DNA from: an uncultured Neomegalonema sp.
GTDB taxonomy: Bacteria > Pseudomonadota > Alphaproteobacteria > Rhodobacterales > Rhodobacteraceae
Direction: 5' to 3'
DNA length: 47,128 nucleotides
NCBI GenBank assembly: GCA_937995735.1
Contig: CALKIZ010000053.1
Coordinates: 1-47,128 of the forward strand
Below are positions 25,618-34,500 of the stretch, one piece after another. Every line of letters begins with the position of its first letter. The first letter of the stretch is position 1. Made by a program: the position numbers and the translations under genes. A model generated the notes under the pieces. That model searched no databases and was not told where the DNA came from. It worked only from the letters and a program-made list of their open reading frames with translations.

Positions 25618-26481
25618 ATGAACACAATGCCGACTCTGCCCGCGAACACCGACTGGCCTGTTATGCAGCCGGGATGGGTGTGGCTTGTGGGGGCCGGACC
25701 GGGCGATGCGGGCTTGCTTACGCTTCATGGACTAAACGCAATTCAGCAAGCTGATGTGATTGTCTATGATGCCTTGGTTGGTGAAGACATTCTGAAATGG
25801 GCCAAGCCGGACACCCAAATCGATTATGCCGGCAAACGGGGCGGTAAGCCCTCCCCCAAACAACGCGATATTTCTTTGAAGCTGATCGAATACGCCAAAG
25901 CGGGAAAGCGTGTGCTTCGTCTAAAGGGAGGTGATCCTTTCGTCTTCGGACGCGGCGGAGAAGAGGCACAAACTCTCGTCGAAGCCGGTGTTAATTTCCG
26001 CATCGTTCCGGGGATCAGTGCCGGTATTGGCGGGCTGGCCTATGCCGGGATTCCGGTGACTCACCGCGATGTAAATCAAGCGGTCACTTTCGTGACGGGT
26101 CACGACGCCAGCGGCAACGCCCCCAGCGCAGTGAACTGGCGCGCCTTGGCGGAATCGTCGCCGGTGATCGTCTGCTACATGTCGATGAAGACACTCCCAA
26201 CAATCGTAGCGAGCTTGATTGAAGGGGGCCGCGATGGAGCCGAACCTGTCGCCATTGTCACAAACGCGACCCGCCAGAATCAAAACGTCCTCGAGACAAC
26301 GCTCGCCCAAGCCGTCGAAGACGCCGCCGCTGCAACACTCGCTCCGCCAGCAATTATCTGCATTGGCCGTGTGACACTTATGCGCCAAACGCTGGACTGG
26401 GTGTCGCAGATGTCAGGCGAACCACCTCGTAGTCTTGATCCGCTTGGCGTTCGCGATGGTGGTATCCGAGACGTGTCTTAG
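25618..26481 (+). CDS. cobA: Uroporphyrinogen-III C-methyltransferase
   Basis: A 287-residue SAM-dependent methyltransferase (SUMT) that converts uroporphyrinogen III to precorrin-2, the branch point to cobalamin and siroheme. Motifs are VWLVGAGPGDAGLLTLHGLNAIQQADVIVYDALV (SAM P-loop), RVLRLKGGDPFVFGRGGEEAQTL, VPGISAGIGGLAYAGIPVTHRDVNQAVTFVTGH and the C-terminal PPAIICIGRVTLM. It lacks the CysG dehydrogenase/chelatase domain. cobB follows 31 bases later, which favours the cobalamin branch. No cobalamin riboswitch box was found by eye in the 237 bases upstream. Confidence 0.94.
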   Translation: MNTMPTLPANTDWPVMQPGWVWLVGAGPGDAGLLTLHGLNAIQQADVIVYDALVGEDILKWAKPDTQIDYAGKRGGKPSPKQRDISLKLIEYAKAGKRVLRLKGGDPFVFGRGGEEAQTLVEAGVNFRIVPGISAGIGGLAYAGIPVTHRDVNQAVTFVTGHDASGNAPSAVNWRALAESSPVIVCYMSMKTLPTIVASLIEGGRDGAEPVAIVTNATRQNQNVLETTLAQAVEDAAAATLAPPAIICIGRVTLMRQTLDWVSQMSGEPPRSLDPLGVRDGGIRDVS

Positions 26482-26512
26482 CGGGTTTGTCATAACCTCC
26501 AGGCTTTAGAAG

Positions 26513-27817
26513 ATGATGCCAAACGGTCCACCAACAGGGTTCATTATCTCAGCGCCTTCCTCCGGCGCAGGCAAGACGACCGTGACACTGGGCTTGCTCG
26601 CCGCTTTGAAAGCGAGCGGCGCGGAACCTTCCTCGGCCAAGACCGGACCGGACTACATCGACCCGGCCTTTCATGCGGCGGCAACCGGACATCCATGCAT
26701 CACTCTTGATCCTTGGTGCGCCTCACCCGATCAGCTTCGCGCAAGAGCAATGGCGAGTGAAACGCCGCTGCTTGTTGTAGAAGGTGCGATGGGCCTTTTC
26801 GACGGTGCGCCTTCTGATCAGCCTATGGGCCATGGCTCGACCGCCGATGTAGCGCAAGCGCTCAACGTGCCGGTTATCCTCGTGATTGATGCTGCGCGCC
26901 GTGCCCAAACCGCCGCAGCCATCGTCCATGGGCTGGCGACGTTTCGCCCCGACATAAAAATCGCCGGTGTCATTCTGAACCGCATCGGCAGCCCGCGACA
27001 TGAGATGATGATGCGAAATGCCGTTGAGACCATCGCTCCTGTCCTCGGCGCAATTTCGCGCGATCCGGCGCTCAATGTCCCCTCGCGGCATCTCGGCTTG
27101 CAACAGGCGAGCGAGCTTCAAGACTTGGATGAACTGCTCGCCAAGCTAGGCAAAACTATCACAGCCCATTGCGATCTGGACGCAATCCGCGCCATCGCAT
27201 CCCCCGTTACGCAGGGCGATACTCCAAAGCACCTTACCCCGCTTGGCCAACGCATCGCCATCGCGCGCGACGACGCTTTCGGGTTTGCCTATGCCCATAT
27301 GATCGAAGATTGGCGTGCGCAAGGCGCGGAAATTTCATTCTTCTCACCACTCGCCAACCAAGGCCCAAACACTGATTGCGATGCAGTTTTCCTCCCCGGC
27401 GGTTACCCCGAACTTTACGGAGGGCAGATTTCAAGCGCGCGCAAATTCCGGGCGGGCATGATTAATGCAAAAAACCGCGAAGCCTTAATCTATGGCGAGT
27501 GTGGCGGCTATATGGTCCTCGGGCAAGGTTTAATCGACAGTTTTGAGCAACGTCATAAAATGCTCGGTTTCCTCGATCTTGAAACCAGCTTTGCCGTGCG
27601 CAAATTATCACTCGGGTATCGTGACCTTACTCCGCTTTTAGACATGCCATGGTCAACGCCTTTGAAGGGACACGAGTTCCATTATTCCACCATTGTAAAA
27701 GCCGAAGGACCTCCTCTCTTTAACGCCTCCCCTGCTGCATCGGACACAGCGACTCCCATCGGATTACGCGCGGGCAAAGTCATGGGCAGCTATGCGCATG
27801 TTGTCGAGGCCGGATAG
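26513..27817 (+). CDS. cobB: Cobyrinate a,c-diamide synthase CobB
   Basis: A 434-residue ATP-dependent amidotransferase that amidates the a and c carboxylates of (hydrogeno)cobyrinate with glutamine. The N-terminal P-loop domain has FIISAPSSGAGKTTVTLGLLAAL and SSAKTGPDYIDPAFH. The C-terminal class I glutaminase domain has FLPGGYPELYGGQIS and the catalytic Cys in IYGECGGYMVLGQGL, with late His in GHEFHYSTI and GSYAHV. It ends six bases before the stop of the convergent DMT gene. Adjacent to cobA; the other cobalamin genes must lie elsewhere. Either ATG of the initial pair could be the start. Confidence 0.94.
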   Translation: MMPNGPPTGFIISAPSSGAGKTTVTLGLLAALKASGAEPSSAKTGPDYIDPAFHAAATGHPCITLDPWCASPDQLRARAMASETPLLVVEGAMGLFDGAPSDQPMGHGSTADVAQALNVPVILVIDAARRAQTAAAIVHGLATFRPDIKIAGVILNRIGSPRHEMMMRNAVETIAPVLGAISRDPALNVPSRHLGLQQASELQDLDELLAKLGKTITAHCDLDAIRAIASPVTQGDTPKHLTPLGQRIAIARDDAFGFAYAHMIEDWRAQGAEISFFSPLANQGPNTDCDAVFLPGGYPELYGGQISSARKFRAGMINAKNREALIYGECGGYMVLGQGLIDSFEQRHKMLGFLDLETSFAVRKLSLGYRDLTPLLDMPWSTPLKGHEFHYSTIVKAEGPPLFNASPAASDTATPIGLRAGKVMGSYAHVVEAG

Positions 27818-27823
27818 AAAAAA

Positions 27824-28771
27824 TCAACCGGGATTGCGCCCTCCAACTACGGGAGTCGCACCGATCTGACGCCCGCGCAGCGCCAAATACATCCCGGCTC
27901 CAACAATCATAATCACCCCGATAATCGCCTCAGGGGGCGGCACTTCTGACCACAGAAGATAGGCAAAAATACTCGCACCGATCACATGCGTATAATCAAA
28001 CAAAGTCAGAAAACTCGACTCCGCCAGTTGATACGCTCGCGTCAAACCCCCAACCCCGATCACAGCCCCCAGCGCCAAACCCGCCATCATCCCGACGACT
28101 TCAAGCGACGGCATTGACCATCCGCCAAAGATAAACGGCGCAGCCTCCAGCCGGTTCACGCCGACCGGAAAAACCGTCAGGGCAACAGCACCAATCAACC
28201 CCATCAAACCAAAGGCAAAGAAGTTCGCGAATAACAGCGCAAACGGAGATTCATCGCGGCATTTCTGGCGCGTGATAATCACGCAAAACGCATAGAAAGC
28301 GCCTGCAATCACCGGCATAATCGATAGCCACTGAATGCCTGCCTGAAAGGGCTGCAAAATCACCAGCACACCAGTGAAACCAACCAGCACCGCACAGGCA
28401 CGACGCCACCCAACTTGCTCGCCCAAAAACAGCGCGGCAAATGACAGCACAAACAGCGGCGCGGTGAACAAACCCGCCGTCGCTTGCGCCATCGGCATCA
28501 TCGGAATCGACCCGAAGAAAAACAGCATCGAAATCGCCATCATTGCCGCACGCAGGCACACCCAGAACGGCTTTTTCTGGCGCAATGTTCCTCCCGTAAA
28601 GACCATGGCAGCAACGGCAACGATCGGAAGCGCGAAGAGCGCACGGATCAAATGGAACTGCCAAACCGTAATATCGTCACTCACCGCCCGCACGAGATTA
28701 TCAATGAAGCTCATGAGAAACATGCTCGCCGACAATAAAGCGGCGGCAAAAACGGGACGATCAGCGGTCAT
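27824..28771 (-). CDS. DMT-family (EamA) transporter, second of pair
   Basis: A 315-residue ten-helix DMT transporter with two EamA repeats. Helices begin at AALLSASMFLMSFIDNLV, and the first repeat closes with LGEQVGWRRACAVLVGFTGVLVILQPF. The second repeat includes AYQLAESSFLTLFDYTHVIGASIFAYLLWSEVPPPEAIIGVIMIVGAGMYLALRGR. The start codon overlaps the stop of the upstream DMT gene by four bases (28768-28771), indicating a paired unit that may act as a heterodimer, as small multidrug-type pairs can. Substrate unknown. It is convergent with cobB at a 6-bp distance. Confidence 0.88.
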   Translation of the reverse strand: MTADRPVFAAALLSASMFLMSFIDNLVRAVSDDITVWQFHLIRALFALPIVAVAAMVFTGGTLRQKKPFWVCLRAAMMAISMLFFFGSIPMMPMAQATAGLFTAPLFVLSFAALFLGEQVGWRRACAVLVGFTGVLVILQPFQAGIQWLSIMPVIAGAFYAFCVIITRQKCRDESPFALLFANFFAFGLMGLIGAVALTVFPVGVNRLEAAPFIFGGWSMPSLEVVGMMAGLALGAVIGVGGLTRAYQLAESSFLTLFDYTHVIGASIFAYLLWSEVPPPEAIIGVIMIVGAGMYLALRGRQIGATPVVGGRNPG

Positions 28772-29793
28772 TGAGGCTCCTTAGGTGGGATCGGTGTTTC
28801 ACTATCATCGGACCACGGGATCTCGCCATAATTCTGAGGCCGCGCCCGCGCAGGCCGCCCTTCACGCCAAGCCACAAACCCGCCGGATGCCGCAATCAGG
28901 ACCATGCCCAAAACGGTCATCGAAGAGGGAAGCGTTTGCCACACGGCAAAATCCAGCACCGGAATGATGGCCAGATAAGCATACTCAAACGGCGCAATCC
29001 GGCTGGCATCGGCCAATTGATAGGCCCGTACACTCGATTGCATTCCGATAATATGAGTCACGGAGGTCACCAACAGCAACCCGACAACCAACCACGAAAT
29101 CTCCGCCCATCCGGTTGTTAATGCGGTGTAATTCTCTCGTGTTTCGGGTTCAAAGGGAATTGAGTCGATTATCAAAACGGCCAAAACCGCAACCACGACG
29201 TAAACGCCATTATGCATCATGGATAATGCAAAAGCCGGATCAGCACGACAGCGCCAGCGCGTCACCACAACGCCCATCGCATAGCACATCGCCGCACCAA
29301 CCGGCATCAGCGCGGCAAGCTGCATATCGCCGCCCGGCTGAACAATGCAGAGCACCCCGGCAAAACCACCAATGATTGCGACGATGCGGCGAGGGCCGAT
29401 TGGCTCGCGCAAGATAACGGCGGCAAATAATGTGATCAGCATTGGCCCGATAAAGAAAGACGCGCTCGCTTGAGATAAAGACAAAAACGGCAGTGAGGCA
29501 TAAAACAAAATATACGCACCGCACATAAACCCGCCGCGCAACACAGGCCAGAGCCATTGAGTTGGGCGCAGCTCGCGGCGCTTACCCAGACTTTCAGCAA
29601 TCAGCCACAGTAAGATCAAAACGAAGATCGAACGGATCAACTGCGCCTGCCAAACAGACGCCGTTTCAACGATCTTTTTGACAATCGCGTCCTGAATACA
29701 AAACGCCACCATCGCCGTCAGGATCAAGGTAATCGCCCGCCGGTCGTTGCCACCATCATCAATGGTGTTGAAACTTTGCTCCGGCGCAGCCAT
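28768..29793 (-). CDS. DMT-family (EamA) transporter, first of pair
   Basis: A 341-residue paralogue of the next gene, with the same domain plan: LTAMVAFCIQDAIVKKIVE (helix 1), LREPIGPRRIVAIIGGFAGVLCIVQPGG (end of repeat 1) and QSSVRAYQLADASRIAPFEYAYLAIIPVLDFAVW (repeat 2). A short cytosolic tail rich in Arg and Pro follows the last helix. The shared AYQLA[ED]xS motif suggests the two arose by duplication. It is divergent from the DMSP-lyase-family cupin with only 56 bases between the starts, so the two directions probably share control. A joint role in exporting or importing the cupin's substrate or product is an inference from position alone. Confidence 0.88.
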   Translation of the reverse strand: MAAPEQSFNTIDDGGNDRRAITLILTAMVAFCIQDAIVKKIVETASVWQAQLIRSIFVLILLWLIAESLGKRRELRPTQWLWPVLRGGFMCGAYILFYASLPFLSLSQASASFFIGPMLITLFAAVILREPIGPRRIVAIIGGFAGVLCIVQPGGDMQLAALMPVGAAMCYAMGVVVTRWRCRADPAFALSMMHNGVYVVVAVLAVLIIDSIPFEPETRENYTALTTGWAEISWLVVGLLLVTSVTHIIGMQSSVRAYQLADASRIAPFEYAYLAIIPVLDFAVWQTLPSSMTVLGMVLIAASGGFVAWREGRPARARPQNYGEIPWSDDSETPIPPKEPQ

Positions 29794-29849
29794 CGTTTCC
29801 TCCGCGTATTATACTTTTGAAAGTCCAGATCATCAGCGTGGAGGAACCC

Positions 29850-30476
29850 ATGGATTCAATCGACGCCTTTCGCGACCTCCTCATGTCGCTCGCGGATGTT
29901 TATGCACAAGAAGACCGCGACGGCGCGCGTGTGCTGGTCGATGCCTATCGCGCGGCAGCACAGGATACGGCTCCGACTCCCTGCCCGCCATACCAGCCGA
30001 TGAATGCCGCTATTCTGGCCTCGACGGAAACGGCAAAGACGGCGGCGGCGAAAGCGGCACGCGCGGCACATTCTGTTTTGCCTTGGGCGCGAACCGGAAA
30101 GCTGGACGAGCAAATTACCAAAGAAGTCTCCGATGTTTTTTCCGTTGCAATCTTGATCGGCCCCGGCGCGCTCATTCACAACGACACTGTGATGGGAGGG
30201 CTATTCGTTCAGCGCTCTGGCGCGCTCTATCCTGCCCATGCTCATGCCGCCGAAGAAACCTACGCTATGATCGCGGGTACGGCAGAATGGCAAAAAGATT
30301 TCGGGGCTTGGGAAGAGCATAAAGCGGGTGACCTCATCCACCATCCCACAAATATTCCCCACGCGACCCGCACCAGATCAATGCCCATTATGGCGGCGTG
30401 GCGTTGGAGCGGCGATATCAGACCCTCAACCTATCGCATGTGTGAAGCCCCGGACTCTCACGGAGTTCAGTCATAG
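29850..30476 (+). CDS. DMSP lyase-family cupin protein
   Basis: A 208-residue cupin that fits the dimethylsulfoniopropionate lyase family (DddQ/DddL-like). The metal and catalytic residues appear in LYPAHAHAAEETYAMIAGTAEW (H-x-H, E and Y) and in IHHPTNIPHATRT (the second His). The helical N-terminus DSIDAFRDLLMSLADVYAQED is typical. DddQ-type enzymes cleave DMSP to acrylate and dimethyl sulfide; relatives in the same Pfam family have no proven activity, so the reaction is not certain. I start at ATG 29850 with GGAGGAA just upstream rather than the earlier ATG at 29817. Divergent from two DMT transporters. acuI elsewhere in the window would handle acryloyl-CoA. Confidence 0.75.
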   Translation: MDSIDAFRDLLMSLADVYAQEDRDGARVLVDAYRAAAQDTAPTPCPPYQPMNAAILASTETAKTAAAKAARAAHSVLPWARTGKLDEQITKEVSDVFSVAILIGPGALIHNDTVMGGLFVQRSGALYPAHAHAAEETYAMIAGTAEWQKDFGAWEEHKAGDLIHHPTNIPHATRTRSMPIMAAWRWSGDIRPSTYRMCEAPDSHGVQS

Positions 30477-30484
30477 GAAAACAT

Positions 30485-30506
30485 CATCCTTTACCGGTGA
30501 AGGATG
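30485..30506. terminator. Hairpin after the cupin gene
   Basis: CATCCTT (30485-30491) pairs with AAGGATG (30500-30506) around TACCGGTG, nine bases after the cupin stop and before the convergent gene at 30532. A/T-rich sequence follows; there is no long T-run. Confidence 0.5.
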
Positions 30507-30531
30507 TTCAAATTACCAATATTTTCAAGGC

Positions 30532-31239
30532 TTAATCATCCGGTGGAGGCCATCTGGTGCGCGCCATTAAATCACATTCAGACAGCAACTCATCCACCTC
30601 TCGCGCAGGCACATCTCTGAAACCGGGCGGCGCACCGGGGCGCAAAGGACCATAGCGTCCGGGTCCGGGTGGGGCCGCCTTCCGGCGTTCCATCACGCGC
30701 AGCAACCGCCGCGCTTGCGCGGGCATATCCTCCAAAGCCCGCAATAGCGCTTGCATCCGCCTACACACACGCCGCGCCCGTGCAGCCTCGCGCATAGCGT
30801 CTTGAACGTTCTGAGAAACCGGCTCCGGTCGGGACGTACGTCCCCGCTCGTCAAAAAACCGGATTGCCGGACCGGGGCCACGGGGAATGCGCTGTCCGTT
30901 TGAAAGCTCAGTGAAAAATTTCCGGCGATCAAACAACCAAAAGACCGGCACACGATCTTTCGGTTCTTGCCGGGCGTTTGTCTTACCGCGCGCCCTTTTT
31001 CGCGCATGTTTTCTTCCATCAAGTGCAGGTACGAAGTGCATCCGCTTCGCCAAAAAGAAAACCAACCGCCGCGTCGCAGATTCAGCAGGCAGCAAATCAC
31101 GCAAAACCATGTTCCGAAGAAAAGACGGCAAACGCGACGGAACGTCACCATCAGGCGCAAGACCAATCAACGCAAACAACCCCGTCAGCAAACGCAACAG
31201 AGCCGTCCGATGATAAGAAATCGCCCGCTCCGCCTCCAT
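30532..31239 (-). CDS. Arg-rich protein of unknown function
   Basis: A 235-residue basic protein that I do not recognise. Residues 9-28 (YHRTALLRLLTGLFALIGLAPDG) form a hydrophobic helix that may anchor it to the membrane. Residues about 76-95 are a Lys/Arg run (GRKHARKRARGKTN). The middle and C-terminal part contains helical REAARARRVCRRMQALLRALEDMPAQARRLLRVMERRK and a Pro/Gly-rich linker before the conserved-looking end SECDLMARTRWPPPDD. The ATG has GGAG five bases upstream on its strand. Isolated between the cupin and indolepyruvate oxidoreductase genes. Probably a lineage-restricted conserved protein. Confidence 0.65.
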   Translation of the reverse strand: MEAERAISYHRTALLRLLTGLFALIGLAPDGDVPSRLPSFLRNMVLRDLLPAESATRRLVFFLAKRMHFVPALDGRKHARKRARGKTNARQEPKDRVPVFWLFDRRKFFTELSNGQRIPRGPGPAIRFFDERGRTSRPEPVSQNVQDAMREAARARRVCRRMQALLRALEDMPAQARRLLRVMERRKAAPPGPGRYGPLRPGAPPGFRDVPAREVDELLSECDLMARTRWPPPDD

Positions 31240-31410
31240 ATTTGCTCCGTGGTTTCATTCAATGAAATTAGAACATACAAAGAACTTGCAAAATTTGCAA
31301 CCTCAGATTTTTGGAAACCGATCTCCAAAGACCCGACATCATGCCCCTCCCACATTTCGATACAGCTTAATCAAGCCTCCTCAAGATGAGTTAATCCATT
31401 GATATTAGTC

Positions 31411-31457
31411 TAACCCTCATCCTGAGGAAGCCCGGTAGGGCTGTCTCGAAGGATGGA
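31411..31457. repeat. REP-like palindrome in 334-bp intergenic region
   Basis: The stretch has nested arms CATCCT (31418-31423) / AGGATG (31450-31455) and AGCCC (31429-31433) / GGGCT (31438-31442). It resembles the extragenic palindrome family 'CCTCATCCTGAGGA...TCTCGAAGGATG' that recurs in alphaproteobacterial genomes. Nothing else is evident in 31240-31521. Confidence 0.6.
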
Positions 31458-31521
31458 TAAACGCTTCAAAACACCTCAAAGAAAATCCGCTTCACACCCC
31501 ATCACATCCCACCAACCTGCC

Positions 31522-31549
31522 TTGCATCCCTCAAAAAATATGGTAGCAT
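31522..31549 (+). promoter_or_regulatory. Possible promoter of the indolepyruvate oxidoreductase
   Basis: TTGCAT (31522-31527), 16 bp, TAGCAT (31544-31549), 27 bases before the ATG. By-eye match. Confidence 0.33.
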
Positions 31550-31576
31550 CACTGCCATAAATCGGGAGGCAGATTG

Positions 31577-34500
31577 ATGGACGCTCGAACCGTTTCGCTT
31601 GATGACCGTTATGAGCTGGACCATGGCCGCGTCTTTATGAACGGGCTACACGCGCTGACCCGCCTTCCCCTTGTCCAGATGAAGCGTGATCGCGCTGCGG
31701 GCTTGAACACCGGAACCTTTATCTCTGGCTACCGGGGGTCGCCGCTCGGAGGATATGATCAAGTCCTCATGCGCGAAGAAAAGCGCCTGCGCGAGAACAA
31801 CATCGTCTTCCAACCCGGCGTCAACGAAGACCTCGCGGCAACGGCAATTTGGGGCGCACAGCAAGCCCATATGTCGCCGGGTGCAAAACATGACGGCGTT
31901 GTCGGCATCTGGTACGGCAAAGGGCCGGGGGTTGCGCGCACCGGCGATGTTTTCCAACATGCGAACGCGGCAGGCACGGCTCCCCATGGCGGCGTCTTGG
32001 CACTCGCGGGCGATGATCACGCTGCGAAATCGTCGACTGTCCCGCACCAATCAGAACATTTCCTGTCTGCATCAGTAATCCCGACACTCTACCCCTCCTC
32101 CATTCATGAATTCATCGAGATGGGTTTGCTCGGCATTGCAATGTCGCGCTATTCCGGCTGTTGGGTCGGCATGAAAGTCATCGCCGACACCATCGAGACA
32201 ACAGCAACCGTCGACATCCGCAACGAAGATCGCGTCTTTACCACTCCGACTGATTTCGAGATGCCCCCCGGTGGCCTGAACATCCGCTGGCCCGATGATC
32301 GCTGGGAACAAGATCACCGTTTGCAAACCTATAAGGGCTATGCAGCGATTGCTTTTGGCCGCGCGAATGGCGTCGATAAGATCGTCATGGATACACCGAA
32401 AGCCCGCTTTGGCATTATCACCTCCGGCAAAGCCTATGAAGATACCCGCGAAGCCCTGCGCCAACTCGGGATTGGCGAGGCCGAAGCCTCCGCGATTGGT
32501 ATGCGCGTTTATAAAGTCGGGATGCCGTGGCCGCTCGAACCCGAAGGCGTCAGGCATTTTGCCGAAGGTCTGGAAGAAGTCCTCGTCATCGAAGAACGCC
32601 GCGAGATCATCGAATTTCAGATCAAGCAGCAACTCTTCAACTGGCGCGCCGATGTCCGGCCCCGCATTATCGGCAAGTTCGACCACGAAGATAAACCGAA
32701 CCTGCCGCTGGATGTCGAGCTGACAACAGGTAAAGTCGCCCGCGCCATTGCCGATAGGCTCATGGCTCTCGACCTCGAACCGGGCTTGCGACAGCGCATT
32801 GAAGAAAAACTCCGCTGGTTCGAAGACCGCGCCAAGCTGCGTGAACAGCACACGCCGCCCATCATCCGAATGCCGTATTTCTGCGCAGGCTGTCCGCACA
32901 ACACCTCGACCAATGTACCTGAAGGCTCGCGCGTGGGCGCAGGCATCGGCTGTCATTTCATGGTAACGTGGATGGACCGGGGCGATGCCGGTTTTTCGCA
33001 AATGGGCGGTGAAGGCGCGCAATGGCAAGGCATGGCGCATTTCACCGACGAGAAACATCAATTCATCAATATCGGTGACGGCACATACTTCCATTCAGGA
33101 ATGCTCGCGATCCGCCAAGGCGTCGCCTCGGGTGTCAATCACACCTACAAAGTCCTCTACAACGATGCCGTCGCGATGACCGGAGGCCAAAAAGTCGATG
33201 GCCCGCTCTCGCCTCAGCATGTCGTGCGCCAGATGCACGCCGAGGGCGTCACCCCGATTGTCCTCGTCACGGACGAGCCGGAAACCTACAGCGCCAGCGA
33301 CCTGCCCGCCGGGACCACAATCCGCCACCGCGACGAGCTGGAGACCGTGCAAAAAGAGATGCGCGAGATCAAAGGCTGCTCCGGCATTGTCTTTGTTCAA
33401 ACCTGCGCCGCCGAAAAACGCCGCCGCCGGAAGCGCGGCACATTCCCCGATCCGTCCAAGCGCGTGTTCATCAATCCCGAAGTCTGCGAAGGCTGCGGCG
33501 ATTGCTCGGTGCAATCCAACTGCGTCGCCGTCGAACCTCTCGAAACCGCTTTGGGTCGCAAGCGCAAGATCAACCAATCCGCCTGCAACAAAGATTTCTC
33601 CTGCCTCAAAGGATTCTGCCCCAGCTTTGTCACCATCGAAGGCGTCGAACCGCGCAAAGCCGCCGCCAAAGAAATCGACCCGGACTCGATCCCCGCTCCG
33701 ATGCAGGCCCGCGCCCTCAACGATGCCTATAACATCGCGATAACAGGCGTCGGCGGCACGGGCGTTTTGACCATCGGGTCGGTGATGGGCATGGCGGCGC
33801 ATATCGAAGGCAAAGCGTCGATGATCCTCGACATGGCGGGCCTCGCGCAAAAGGGTGGCGCGGTGTTCTCCTATCTGCGTCTCGCGGACGATCCCGACAA
33901 AATCACCAGCCCGCGCATTGTCACCGGCGGCGCGGATTTGCTACTCGCCGCTGATGCAGTCGTCGCCGCCTCAAAAGACGGCGTGATCCTCTGCGATCCA
34001 ACGCGCACGCAAGGCGTCGTCAACACCCACCTCACGCCGGTCGCAGGCTTCATCAAAGACCGAGATATAGATTTCCGCACCGACCTGACCCGTGAGAAAA
34101 TCGCCCGCACGGTTGAACATGATGAAGGCTTCCATGACTTTACCGCACTGGCCGAACGCGCGCTCGGCGATGCGATCATGGGTAATATGATGATGATGGG
34201 CTACGCGCTGCAAAAGGGCCTGCTGCCCGTCGGCCTACACGCGATCCTGCAAGCCATCGGCTTGAACGGTGTTGCCGTTGAGAAAAACATCCAAGCCCTG
34301 CATTGGGGCCGCAAGCTCGCCGCTGATCCGGTTTCCGTCAGCGAATTGCTCGGCGAAACCAAAGCCGAGCCGATGCCGCAGACCCTCGACGAGATCATTG
34401 CCCACCACGAGCACCACCTGACCGGCTACCAAAACAAGCGCCTCGCCAAACGCTATCGCAAGCTGGTCGATCAAGTTCGCAACAGCAATGAAGCATTGGC

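Noticed and set aside
32072-33850. Two long minus-strand frames (340 and 251 residues) inside the indolepyruvate oxidoreductase
   Set aside because: Antisense shadows from G/C-rich third positions of a conserved gene on the plus strand.
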